Positions 1 through 12,900 of a DNA stretch of 64,000 nucleotides are shown here, piece by piece (within the stretch, counting starts at the first letter, position 1; each line of letters begins with the position of its first letter). Location of the stretch: positions 27,489-91,488 of the forward strand of contig JAUCBJ010003156.1 in the NCBI GenBank assembly GCA_032718475.1. Reading direction: 5' to 3'. A model generated the notes under the pieces. That model saw only the letters and a list, made by a program, of their open reading frames with translations, was not told the origin of the DNA and searched no databases. This DNA is from Nemertoderma westbladi (lineage: Eukaryota; Xenacoelomorpha; Nemertodermatida; Nemertodermatidae). Made by a program: the position numbers and the translations under genes.

Positions 1-556
1 CTCAGCGCTCAGACTTGTCACACTACCGGCTGACAGGCTGACCGGCTTACAGGCTAACAGACCGGTAGTACTAAGTAGGCCAACTACTGAACTACTGGAC
101 TGCGACTGCGGTCAGGCGGTGTCAGGGTGTACTGCTGTACTGGTGTACAGGCAGACAGGAAACCACTCAGACTCAGGCATGACTCACAACCTTTGCTGCT
201 TTGTTGTAGAACGACCCTGTACTGCTGTACAAGTTGCCAGACAACTAACAGTGTACCAGTTGCCAGTTGGCCATGAGTGTACTAATCTGCTAATGCTCAA
301 TGTAATATGATTGTTAACAATTAATGAGTCATCAAAATTATTAGACCTACCGCGCTACCAGTACGGTACCGGCATGGTATGATGAATGCCAATCTCAGCC
401 AACAACGCCCTGTCGCCCCCATAAAACGACAAATCAAAAATCAATTATTGTATTATTATATATAATTTTTAAATTTTCACCCATTGCAAGAAAGTACCAT
501 ACTGGTTTTATTATTAATAAGTGAATTGTTGTGGGGCGAGTGACGGTGAATTAAAT
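1..556. other. 5' flank without recognised gene
   Basis: No gene is recognised. The first 300 bases carry short, loosely repeated words (gtactgctgtac, ccggcttacagg, ttgccag) and a short open frame with no recognisable domain. The rest is AT-rich. Confidence 0.5.
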
Positions 557-673
557 ATATAATGTAGATAGGACAATATGATAATGCTCTCCATAGCGAA
601 AAATATCAACCGAACGTCGGTTGATATTTTTCGCTATGAAGAGCATTATCATATTGTCATATCTACATTATAT
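557..673. mobile_element. Foldback (MITE-like) palindrome
   Basis: A near-perfect inverted repeat of about 117 bp. The left arm begins atataatgtagatagg and the right arm ends atatctacattatat. The arms meet at a centre reading accgaacgtcggt. Only one or two mismatches are visible across a stem of about 55 bp. There is no coding capacity. This is the form of a short non-autonomous foldback transposon, but no clear target-site duplication is visible, so the assignment is an inference. Confidence 0.7.
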
Positions 674-817
674 ACATACTGGTTTTACTCACTGTGGAAT
701 AATTAATATTTTCGACAAAATTTAGTGTTAATGTAGAAAGTTGTTGTACTGTACCTACGTTGTTTTTATATTTGATTTGATTTGGGTTCTTTGTGGTAAT
801 ACGGTCAGATCGGCCGA

Positions 818-1890
818 AAAAATCAGATCACTGTACGATGGTTCCACCAAATTTTGTGACTACTGCTGATGGTGACACAGAGTGTTACGTGGAGTCCTTC
901 AGAGTGACACACTTGCACCATTCTTATTCGTAATTGTTGTTGATTATGTTCTACGCATGTCCTTAGACTATCTTAATAAAGATGGGGTGATAGTAACACC
1001 CCCTACTGGCACAAGAAGTAGTGGAAATCCAACAAAGTACAGTTACCTTGCTGATGACTAAGAGGTACTGTTAGAATCACTAGAGGGAGCCCAAAAAGCT
1101 CCTCTGCTCATTGGAGCAGGTTGCTTCTAGTGTTGGTCTTTTTGTAAATTCCAAGAAGACCAAAATCATGACAGTCAACCTAGACAGCCCTCAAGAAATG
1201 TCTGATCGTAAGGGCATAAGCTATAAGGATGGCTTGCTTGAGCCCGTGGATGACTTCTGCTACTTAGGATCATGGATCAGAAAGTCACGTGAAGACCTTC
1301 GGATACGTAAGGGAGAGGTATGGGATCGTTCAATATTCTGCCCAGGATTTGGAAGTCCCATAGAATAAAACGGAACCTTAAGGTTCGATTATTTATGGCA
1401 ATAGTAGTACCAGTACTCTTATATGGGAGTCCATGCTGGGCTCTAACTGCTGAGGACACCAAATTTCTGGTGGCACTTTCACAAGAATGTTGCGCCAGGT
1501 TCATTGTGTCAAGTTCAATGCACACATCTCCAATCAGACTCTATACAGCCTTGGAGGTGTTACATTTGTCTCCCCTAGCTTGACACTTGAACGGAACCGC
1601 CTCCGCTTTGCAGGACATTGCTTTCGCCGTGAGGATCACACAGTGAATAATCTTGTGCTTTGGTGGTCTCATGCAGCGAATAAGCATGGTGGGCAGCCCA
1701 TGAATTTCTTGAGATGCATCATAAAAGACACTGGCTTTGAAGATGCGGATGAACTAGCAAATGTCATGGGTGATAGGGAGTTGTGGTGGCGCAATTTTGT
1801 CGACAAGCCGGCACAGTATTCATAATATATATGTAATATACATTGTGCAGCTGCAATGCAGTATGCCGATCGTAGTAGTAGTAGTAGAAC
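818..1890 (+). mobile_element. LINE (non-LTR retrotransposon) 3' fragment, decayed
   Basis: Several frames together encode the later part of a LINE reverse transcriptase and its C-terminal tail, interrupted by frameshifts and stops. Segments seen are EQVASSVGLFVNSKKTK (about 1111), DDFCYLGSWI (about 1250), VVPVLLYGSPCWALT (about 1405), and a C-terminal block with RLRFAGHCFRR and MGDRELWWRNFVDKPAQ ending at 1825. The 3' end runs into a short GTA microsatellite (about 1870-1888), as many LINE tails do. It matches the element at 30817-32265 closely in protein sequence but keeps a segment that copy has lost. The endonuclease and early reverse-transcriptase domains are absent, so the copy is 5'-truncated and dead. 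The clade was not determined; RTE-like or a relative is possible. Confidence 0.85.
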
Positions 1891-2680
1891 AGGGAGTAAT
1901 ATCGCATAATACTACTGTACTACTACTACTACTGTAACTACTGTATCTCTATCTCTAACAGAAAATGAAATGTTGATCATCTGGTCTTACAGTACGTTTT
2001 GCGGTTTTTCTGTCGTTAGTCCTATACCGGTACTACTTTTAGGATTTAGACTTTTGATGAACTTTATATGAAGTTAATGTGAGGAGTAGAATGAATTGAA
2101 TACTCGGATTAACGTCCACTTATTTTATGAAATCCAACCAAGTATATAGTTTGTTATCAACAACAATGTAACATCTTCCAGAAATTAGATATTTCATATT
2201 TGTTGGTGGCAATGCGGTAATAATAAAATAAGGTGTCGTCATCGATTTGTTATTAGTTATTATTTTAAATAATATTTTATAATACCAAAAATATGGCACA
2301 TCAGAAATATTAATAAAGATAATAAATAAAGGCAGTGATTTTTTATGTCCTTTTATTTGACTTTTTTGTCATTTTTTTTTACGAATTATGCATAATGACT
2401 TTTGTTGTCCTTTTAATGACTTTTATTGTCCTTTTAATAACTTTTTATGTATGTATTTCTGTCAGACTGCTGATTTCTGGACTGTCAGACAGTTGATTTC
2501 ACTATGCCTGTGCCAAAACATTCCATGATTCCATGATTTATAGACTATGAGATAGATTTTCATATGCGCCTGTGGTAAAAAGACTCTATATTTAATAGTT
2601 TGTGGTTGTTGTCGATAATCGATTACCACATGACGTAGCAAAACACTCATTTTATAGCCAAAAACAATTACCAATTCAGC
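1891..2680. other. AT-rich spacer with short degenerate repeats
   Basis: No gene is recognised. GTA/TAC trinucleotide runs occur at about 1905-1935. Between about 2335 and 2450 a word like gacttttattgtcctttt recurs four or five times with variation, a small degenerate tandem repeat. Confidence 0.5.
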
Positions 2681-2684
2681 AATT

Positions 2685-3345
2685 GATGGAAAGGAGCAGG
2701 TTAAGGCCGAGTTTTCTAACCAAAACAATAAACAGTCACTTTACCAAATCAGGGAAAGGAGCAGGGTACAGAGACGGGATTTTCTAACCAAAACAATAAA
2801 CGATCACTTAAGTAATTGAGGGAAAGGAGCATGTTACAGAGGCGGGATTTTCTAACCAAAACAATAAACGATCACTTAACTTATTGAGGGAAAGGAGCAG
2901 GTTACAGAGGCGGGATTTTCTAACCAAAACAATAACCGATAACATTACCAATTGAGAGAAAGGAGCAGGTTACAGATGCGGGAATTTCTAACCAAAACAA
3001 TAAACAGTCACTTTACCAAATCAGGGAAAGGAGCAGGTTACAGAGACGGGATTTTCTAACCAAAACAATAAACGATAACATTACCAATTGAGAGAAAGGA
3101 GTAGGTTACAGAGGCGGGATTTCCTAACCAAAACAATAAACGATCACTTAATTAATTGAGGGAAAGGGGCAGGTTACAGAGGCGGGATTTTCTAACCAAA
3201 ACAATAAACAGTCACTTTACAAAATGAAGGAAAGGAGCAGGTTACAGAGGCAGGCCTTTCTAACCAAAACAATAAACGGTCACTTTACCAAATCAGGCAA
3301 AGGAGCAGGTTACAAATGAGGCGGGATTTTCTAACCAAAACAACC
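2685..3345. repeat. 68-bp tandem repeat, about 10 copies
   Basis: Units share ggagcaggttacagaggcgg followed by attttctaaccaaaacaata, then a variable 3' part (cgatcactta, cagtcacttt or cgataacatt). Successive taaccaaaac words at about 2717, 2785, 2853 and 2921 give a 68-bp period. The units differ by substitutions and small indels, so this is an older array than the satellites to its right. Confidence 0.85.
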
Positions 3346-3351
3346 GGTCAG

Positions 3352-3450
3352 CCAGTAGGCCTACCATTACCGTATTTAAATGGTAGGCTACACAGTAGGC
3401 CTACCATTACCGTATTTAAATGGTAGGCTACACAGTAGGCCTACATCAGT
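3352..3450. repeat. Tandem duplication of a palindromic unit
   Basis: Two and a half copies of a unit of about 46 bp, each containing a hairpin: cctaccatt and aatggtagg flank accgtattta. Each unit is preceded by cagtaggcctac. Confidence 0.7.
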
Positions 3451-3937
3451 ACCGGTGCCGGTACCGGTACTAAAATACAGAAATGCCTGCTTTATACCTA
3501 CATCTGTACACAATACAGCAAAATAGTGCTATATATACTAATACCGGTACTGATAGCCTGAGAGAACAGCAGTAGAGAAACCGGTAGCATGGAACCTAAC
3601 ATTAGACTTTTGGAGGACATAAAAAATAAAAAAAAAAGGACAAAAAAAGGATTTAAACGGACAATAAAAATTATTGCGATAAATAAATTGCTATATTTAT
3701 ACTACTGTAGCATTTTACAACTAGGGCCTACTATATAAACTACCGTACAGTAGCAATTTATAAGGAGTTATAGAATTTATATAATTTAATTAAATAATTT
3801 ATATTAATTAAATAATCTGATTCGAATATCACCTAAAGTTATCATCATATCATGACTATTTTTCATATCTCTTTAGATTAAATATTTATCTGCCGTTAAA
3901 TCTCTACAATATTGTAAGTGTAAAGCCTTTGGAAATA
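3451..3937. other. AT-rich spacer
   Basis: No gene is recognised. The stretch contains ccggtacc-like words (about 3450-3470) and an A-rich run near 3620-3640. Confidence 0.4.
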
Positions 3938-6900
3938 CACCACCACGAGGTGGTACATATCAGGGTACAGTAGGTAGACTAGCCCACCACCACGAGGTGG
4001 TACGTAGTAGGGAACAGTAGGTAGACTAGCCCACCACCACGAGGTGGTACGTAGTAGGGAACAGTAGGTAGACTAGCCCACCACCACGAGGTGGTACATA
4101 GTAGGGTACAGTAGGTAGACTAGCCCATCACCACTAGGTGGTACATAGTAGGGTACAGTAGGTAGACTAGCCCACCACCACGAGGTGGTACATAGTAGGG
4201 TACAGTAGGTAGACTAGCCCACCACCACGAGGTGGTACGTAGTAGGGTACAGTAGTTAGACTAGCGCACCACCACGGGGTGGTACATAGTAGGGTACAGT
4301 AGGTAGACTAGCCCACCACCACGAGGTGGTACGTAGTGGGGTACAGTAGGTAGACTAGCCCACCACCACGAGGTGGTACGTAGTGTGGTACAGTAGGTAG
4401 ACTAGCGCACCACCACTAGGTGGTACATATCAGGGTACAGTAGGTAGACTAGCCCACCACCACGAGGTGGTACGTAGTAGGTACAGTAGGTAGACTAGCC
4501 CACCACCACGAGTTGGTACATTAGGGTACAGTAGGTGGACTAGCCCACCACCACGAGGTGGTACATAGTAGGGTACAGTAGGTAGACTAGCCCACCACCA
4601 CGAGGTGGTACGTAGTAGGGTACAGTAGGTAGACTAGCCCACCACCACGAGGTGGTACGTAGTTAGGGTACAGTAGGTAGACTAGCCCACCACCACGAGG
4701 TGGTACATAGTAGGGTACAGTAGGTAGACTAGCCCACCACCACGAGGTGGTACGTAGTAGGGTACAGTAGGTAGACTAGCCCACCACCACGAGGTGGTAC
4801 GTAGTAGGGTACAGTAGGTAGACTAGCCCACCACCACGAGGTGGTACATAGTAGGTACAGTAGGTAGACTAGCCCACCACCACGAGGTGGTACGTAGTAG
4901 GGAACAGTAGGTAGACTAGCCCAGCACCACGAGGTGGTACATATCAGGGTACAGTAGGTAGACTAGCCCACCACCACGAGGTGGTACATAGTAGTGTACA
5001 GTAGGTAGACTAGCCCAGCACCACGAGGTGGTACATAGTAGGTACAGTAGGTAGACTAGCCCACCACCACGAGGTGGTATGTAGTAGGGTACAGTAGGTA
5101 GACTAGCCCAGCACCACGAGGTGGTACATATCAGGGTACAGTAGGTAGACTAGCCCAGCACCACGAGGTGGTACATATCAGGGTACAGTAGGTAGACTAG
5201 CCCACCACCACGAGGTGGTACGTAGTAGGGTACAGTAGGTAGACTAGCCCAGCACCACGAGGTGGTACATATCAGGGTACAGTAGGTAGACTAGCCCACC
5301 ACCACGAGGTGGTACGTAGTAGGTACAGTAGGTAGACTAGCCCACCACCACGAGGTGGTACATAGTAGGTAACAGTAGGTAGACTAGCCCACCACCACGA
5401 GGTGGTACGTAGTCGGGTACAGTAGGTAGACTAGCCCACCACCACGAGGTGGTACATAGTAGGGTACAGTAGGTAGACTAGCCCAGCACCACGAGGTGGT
5501 ACATATCAGGGTACAGTAGGTAGACTAGCCCACCACCACGAGGTGGTACATAGTAGGGTACAGTAGGTAGACTAGCCCACCACCACGAGGTGGTACGTAG
5601 TAGGGTACAGTAGGTAGACTAGCCCACCATCACGAGGTGGTACGTAGTGGGGTACAGTAGGTAGACTAGCGCACCACCACTAGGTGGTACGTAGTAGGGT
5701 ACAGTAGGTAGACTAGCCCACCACCACGAGGTGGTACGTATAGGGGTACAGTAGGTAGACTAGCCCACCACCACGAGGTGGTACGTAGTAGGGTACAGTA
5801 GGTAGACTAGCCCACCACCACGAGGTGGTACGTAGTAGGGTACAGTAGGTAGACTAGCCCACCACCACGAGGTGGTACGTAGTAGGGTACAGTAGGTAGA
5901 CTAGCCCACCACCACGAGGTGGTACGTAGTAGGGTACAGTAGGTAGACTAGCCCACCACCACGAGGTGGTACATAGTAGGGTACAGTAGGTAGACTAGCC
6001 CACCACCACGAGGTGGTACATAGTAGGGTACAGTAGGTAGACTAGCCCATCACCACTAGGTGGTACATAGTAGGGTACAGTAGGTAGACTAGCCCACCAC
6101 CACGAGGTGGTACATAGTAGGGTACAGTAGGTAGACTAGCCCACCACCACGAGGTGGTACGTAGTAGGGTACAGTAGGTAGACTAGCCCACCACCACGGG
6201 GTGGTACATAGTAGGGTACAGTAGGTAGACTAGCCCAGCACCACGAGGTGGTTCATATCAGGGTACAGTAGGTAGACTAGCCCAGCACCACGAGGTGGTA
6301 CGTATCAGGGTACAGTAGGTAGACTAGCCCACCACCACGAGGTGGTACGTAGTAGGGTACAGTAGGTAGACTAGCCCAGCACCGCGAGGTGGTACATATC
6401 AGGGTACAGTAGGTAGACTAGCCCACCACCACGAGGTGGTACATATCAGGGTACAGTAGGTAGACTAGCCCAGCACCACGAGGTGGTACATATCAGGGTA
6501 CAGTAGGTAGACTAGCCCACCACCACGAGGTGGTACGTAGTAGGGTACAGTAGGTAGACTAGCCCAGCACCACGAGGTGGTACATATCAGGGTACAGTAG
6601 GTAGACTAGCCCACCACCACGAGGTGGTACATAGTAGGGTACAGTAGGTAGACTAGCCCACCACCACGAGGTGGTACATAGTAGGGTACAGTAGGTAGAC
6701 TAGCCCACCACCACGAGGTGGTACGTAGTAGGGTACAGTAGGTAGACTAGCCCAGCACCACGAGGTGGTACATATCAGGGTACAGTAGGTAGACTAGCCC
6801 ACCACCACGAGGTGGTACGTAGTAGGTACAGTAGGTAGACTAGCCCACCACCACGAGGTGGTACATAGTAGGTAACAGTAGGTAGACTAGCCCACCACCA

Positions 6901-9900
6901 CGAGGTGGTACGTAGTTGGGTACAGTAGGTAGACTAGCCCACCACCACGAGGTGGTACATAGTAGGGTACAGTAGGTAGACTAGCCCAGCACCACGAGGT
7001 GGTACATATCAGGGTACAGTAGGTAGACTAGCCCACCACCACGAGGTGGTACATAGTAGGGTACAGTAGGTAGACTAGCCCACCACCACGAGGTGGTACG
7101 TAGTAGGGTACAGTAGTTAGACTAGCCCACCATCACGAGGTGGTACGTAGTGGGGTACAGTAGGTAGACTAGCGCACCACCACTAGGTGGTACGTAGTAG
7201 GGTACAGTAGGTAGACTAGCCCACCACCACGAGGTGGTACGTATAGGGGTACAGTAGGTAGACTAGCCCACCACCACGAGGTGGTACGTAGTAGGGTACA
7301 GTAGGTAGACTAGCCCACCACCACGAGGTGGTACGTAGTGGGGTACAGTAGGTAGACTAGCCCACCACCACGAGGTGGTACGTAGTAGGGTACAGTAGGT
7401 AGACTAGCCCACCACCACGAGGTGGTACGTAGTAGGGTACAGTAGGTAGACTAGCCCACCACCACAAGGTGGTACATAGTAGGGTACAGTAGGTAGACTA
7501 GCCCACCACCACGAGGTGGTACATAGTAGGGTACAGTAGGTAGACTAGCCCATCACCACTAGGTGGTACATAGTAGGGTACAGTAGGTAGACTAGCCCAC
7601 CACCACGAGGTGGTACATAGTAGGGTACAGTAGGTAGACTAGCCCACCACCACGAGGTGGTACGTAGTAGGGTACAGTAGGTAGACTAGCCCACCACCAC
7701 GAGGTGGTACATAGTAGGGTACAGTAGGTAGACTAGCCCACCACCACGAGGTGGTACATAGTAGGGTACAGTAGGTAGACTAGCCCACCACCACGAGGTG
7801 GTACATAGTAGGGTACAGTAGGTAGACTAGCCCACCACCACGAGGTGGTACGTAGTAGGGTACAGTAGGTAGACTAGCCCACCACCACGAGGTGGTACGT
7901 AGTAGGGTACAGTAGGTAGACTAGCCCACCACCACGAGGTGGTACATAGTAGGGTACAGTAGGTAGACTAGCCCACCACCACGGGGTGGTACATAGTAGG
8001 GTACAGTAGGTAGACTATCCCATCACCACTAGGTGGTACATAGTAGGGTACAGTAGGTAGACTAGCCCACCACCACGAGGTGGTACATAGTAGGGTACAG
8101 TAGGTAGACTAGCCCACCACCACGAGGTGGTACGTAGTAGGGTACAGTAGGTAGACTAGCCCACCACCACGAGGTGGTACATAGTAGGGTACAGTAGGTA
8201 GACTAGCCCACCACCACGAGGTGGTACGTAGTAGGGTACAGTAGGTAGACTAGCCCACCACCACGAGGTGGTACGTAGTAGGGTACAGTAGGTAGACTAG
8301 CCCACCACCACGAGGTGGTACATAGTAGGGTACAGTAGGTAGACTAGCCCACCACCACGAGGTGGTACATAGTAGGGTACAGTAGGTAGACTAGCCCACC
8401 ACCACGAGGTGGTACATAGTAGGGTACAGTAGGTAGACTAGCCCACCACCACGAGGTGGTACGTAGTAGGGTACAGTAGGTAGACTAGCCCACCACCACG
8501 AGGTGGTACATAGTAGGGTACAGTAGGTAGACTAGCCCACCACCACGAGGTGGTACGTAGTGGGGTACAGTAGGTAGACTAGCCCACCACCACGAGGTGG
8601 TACGTAGTGTGGTACAGTAGGTAGACTAGCGCACCACCACTAGGTGGTACGTAGTAGGGTACAGTAGTTAGACTAGCGTACCACCACGAGGTGGTACATA
8701 GTAGGGTACAGTAGGTAGACTAGCCCACCACCACGAGGTGGTACATAGTAGGGTACAGTAGGTAGACTAGCCCACCACCACGAGGTGGTACGTAGTAGGG
8801 TACAGTAGGTAGACTAGCCCACCACCACGAGGTGGTACGTAGTAGGGTACAGTAGGTAGACTAGCCCACCACCACGAGGTGGTACATAGTAGGGTACAGT
8901 AGGTAGACTAGCCCACCACCACGAGGTGGTACATAGTAGGGTACAGTAGGTAGACTAGCCCACCACCACGAGGTGGTACATAGTAGGGTACAGTAGGTAG
9001 ACTAGCCCACCACCACGAGGTGGTACGTAGTAGGGTACAGTAGGTAGACTAGCCCACCACCACGAGGTGGTACATAGTAGGGTACAGTAGGTAGACTAGC
9101 CCACCACCACGAGGTGGTACATAGTAGGGTACAGTAGGTAGACTAGCCCACCACCACGAGGTGGTACATAGTAGGGTACAGTAGGTAGACTAGCCCACCA
9201 CCACGAGGTGGTACGTAGTAGGGTACAGTAGGTAGACTAGCCCACCACCACGAGGTGGTACGTAGTAGGGTACAGTAGGTAGACTAGCCCACCACCACGA
9301 GGTGGTACATAGTAGGGTACAGTAGGTAGACTAGCCCACCACCACGAGGTGGTACGTAGTAGGGTACAGTAGGTAGACTAGCCCACCACCACGAGGTGGT
9401 ACATAGTCAGGGTACAGTAGGTAGACTAGCCCACCACCACGAGGTGGTACATAGTAGGGTACAGTAGGTAGACTAGCCCACCACCACGAGGTGGTACGTA
9501 GTAGGGTACAGTAGGTAGACTAGCCCACCACCACGAGGTGGTACATAGTAGGGTACAGTAGGTAGACTAGCCCACCACCACGAGGTGGTACATAGTAGGG
9601 TACAGTAGGTAGACTAGCCCACCACCACGAGGTGGTACGTAGTAGGGTACAGTAGGTAGACTAGCCCACCACCACGAGGTGGTACGTAGTAGGGTACAGT
9701 AGGTAGACTAGCCCAGCACCACGAGGTGGTACATAGTCAGGGTACAGTAGGTAGACTAGCCCACCACCACGAGGTGGTACATAGTAGGGTACAGTAGGTA
9801 GACTAGCCCACCACCACGAGGTGGTACGTAGTAGGGTACAGTAGGTAGACTAGCCCACCACCACGAGGTGGTACGTAGTAGGGTACAGTAGGTAGACTAG

Positions 9901-12900
9901 CCCACCACCACGAGGTGGTACATAGTAGGGTACAGTAGGTAGACTAGCCCACCACCACGAGGTGGTACGTAGTAGGGTACAGTAGGTAGACTAGCCCAGC
10001 ACCACGAGGTGGTACATATCAGGGTACAGTAGGTAGACTAGCCCACCACCACGAGGTGGTACATAGTAGGGTACAGTAGGTAGACTAGCCCAGCACCACG
10101 AGGTGGTACATAGTAGGGTACAGTAGGTAGACTAGCCCACCACCACGAGGTGGTACGTAGTAGGGTACAGTAGGTAGACTAGCCCACCACCACGAGGTGG
10201 TACATATCAGGGTACAGTAGGTAGACTAGCCCAGCACCACGAGGTGGTACATAGTCAGGGTACAGTAGGTAGACTAGCCCACCACCACGAGGTGGTACGT
10301 AGTAGGGTACAGTAGGTAGACTAGCCCAGCACCACGAGGTGGTACATATCAGGGTACAGTAGGTAGACTAGCCCACCACCACGAGGTGGTACGTAGTAGG
10401 GTACAGTAGGTAGACTAGCCCACCACCACGAGGTGGTACATAGTAGGTAACAGTAGGTAGACTAGCCCACCACCACGAGGTGGTACGTAGTAGGGTACAG
10501 TAGGTAGACTAGCCCACCACCACGAGGTGGTACATAGTAGGGTACAGTAGGTAGACTAGCCCACCACCACGAGGTGGTACATAGTAGGGTACAGTAGGTA
10601 GACTAGCCCACCACCACGAGGTGGTACATAGTAGGGTACAGTAGGTAGACTAGCCCACCACCACGAGGTGGTACGTAGTAGGGTACAGTAGTTAGACTAG
10701 CCCACCATCACGAGGTGGTACGTAGTGGGGTACAGTAGGTAGACTAGCGCACCACCACTAGGTGGTACGTAGTAGGGTACAGTAGGTAGACTAGCCCACC
10801 ACCACGAGGTGGTACGTAGTAGGGGTACAGTAGGTAGACTAGCCCACCACCACGAGGTGGTACGTAGTAGGGTACAGTAGGTAGACTAGCCCACCACCAC
10901 GAGGTGGTACGTAGTAGGGTACAGTAGGTAGACTAGCCCACCACCACGAGGTGGTACGTAGTAGGGTACAGTAGGTAGACTAGCCCACCACCACGAGGTG
11001 GTACGTAGTAGGGTACAGTAGGTAGACTAGCCCACCACCACGAGGTGGTACATAGTAGGGTACAGTAGGTAGACTAGCCCACCACCACGAGGTGGTACAT
11101 AGTAGGGTACAGTAGGTAGACTAGCCCATCACCACTAGGTGGTACATAGTAGGGTACAGTAGGTAGACTAGCCCACCACCACGAGGTGGTACATAGTAGG
11201 GTACAGTAGGTAGACTAGCCCACCACCACGAGGTGGTACGTAGTAGGGTACAGTAGGTAGACTAGCCCACCACCACGAGGTGGTACATAGTAGGGTACAG
11301 TAGGTAGACTAGCCCACCACCACGAGGTGGTACATAGTCAGGGTACAGTAGGTAGACTAGCCCAGCACCACGAGGTGGTACATAGTAGGGTACAGTAGGT
11401 AGACTAGCCCACCACCACGAGGTGGTACGTAGTAGGGTACAGTAGGTAGACTAGCCCACCACCACGAGGTGGTACATAGTCAGGGTACAGTAGGTAGACT
11501 AGCCCACCACCACGAGGTGGTACATAGTAGGGTACAGTAGGTAGACTAGCCCACCACCACGAGGTGGTACATAGTAGGGTACAGTAGGTAGACTAGCCCA
11601 CCACCACGAGGTGGTACGTAGTAGGGTACAGTAGGTAGACTAGCCCACCACCACGAGGTGGTACATAGTAGGGTACAGTAGGTAGACTAGCCCACCACCA
11701 CGAGGTGGTACATAGTAGGGTACAGTAGGTAGACTAGCCCACCACCACGAGGTGGTACATAGTAGGGTACAGTAGGTAGACTAGCCCACCACCACGAGGT
11801 GGTACGTAGTAGGGTACAGTAGGTAGACTAGCCCACCACCACGAGGTGGTACGTAGTAGGGTACAGTAGGTAGACTAGCCCACCACCACGAGGTGGTACA
11901 TAGTAGGGTACAGTAGGTAGACTAGCCCACCACCACGAGGTGGTACATAGTAGGGTACAGTAGGTAGACTAGCCCACCACCACGAGGTGGTACGTAGTAG
12001 GGTACAGTAGGTAGACTAGCCCACCACCACGAGGTGGTACATAGTAGGGTACAGTAGGTAGACTAGCCCACCACCACGAGGTGGTACGTAGTAGGGTACA
12101 GTAGGTAGACTAGCCCACCACCACGAGGTGGTACGTAGTAGGGTACAGTAGGTAGACTAGCCCACCACCACGAGGTGGTACGTAGTAGGGTACAGTAGGT
12201 AGACTAGCCCACCACCACGAGGTGGTACGTAGTAGGGTACAGTAGGTAGACTAGCCCACCACCACGAGGTGGTACGTAGTAGGGTACAGTAGGTAGACTA
12301 GCCCACCACCACGAGGTGGTACATAGTAGGGTACAGTAGGTAGACTAGCCCACCACCACGAGGTGGTACGTAGTAGGGTACAGTAGGTAGACTAGCCCAC
12401 CACCACGAGGTGGTACGTAGTAGGGTACAGTAGGTAGACTAGCCCACCACCACGAGGTGGTACATAGTAGGGTACAGTAGGTAGACTAGCCCACCACCAC
12501 GAGGTGGTACATAGTAGGGTACAGTAGGTAGACTAGCCCACCACCACGAGGTGGTACATAGTAGGGTACAGTAGGTAGACTAGCCCACCACCACGAGGTG
12601 GTACGTAGTAGGGTACAGTAGGTAGACTAGCCCACCACCACGAGGTGGTACATAGTAGGGTACAGTAGGTAGACTAGCCCACCACCACGAGGTGGTACAT
12701 AGTAGGGTACAGTAGGTAGACTAGCCCACCACCACGAGGTGGTACATAGTAGGGTACAGTAGGTAGACTAGCCCACCACCACGAGGTGGTACGTAGTAGG
12801 GTACAGTAGGTAGACTAGCCCACCACCACGAGGTGGTACATAGTAGGGTACAGTAGGTAGACTAGCCCACCACCACGAGGTGGTACATAGTAGGGTACAG

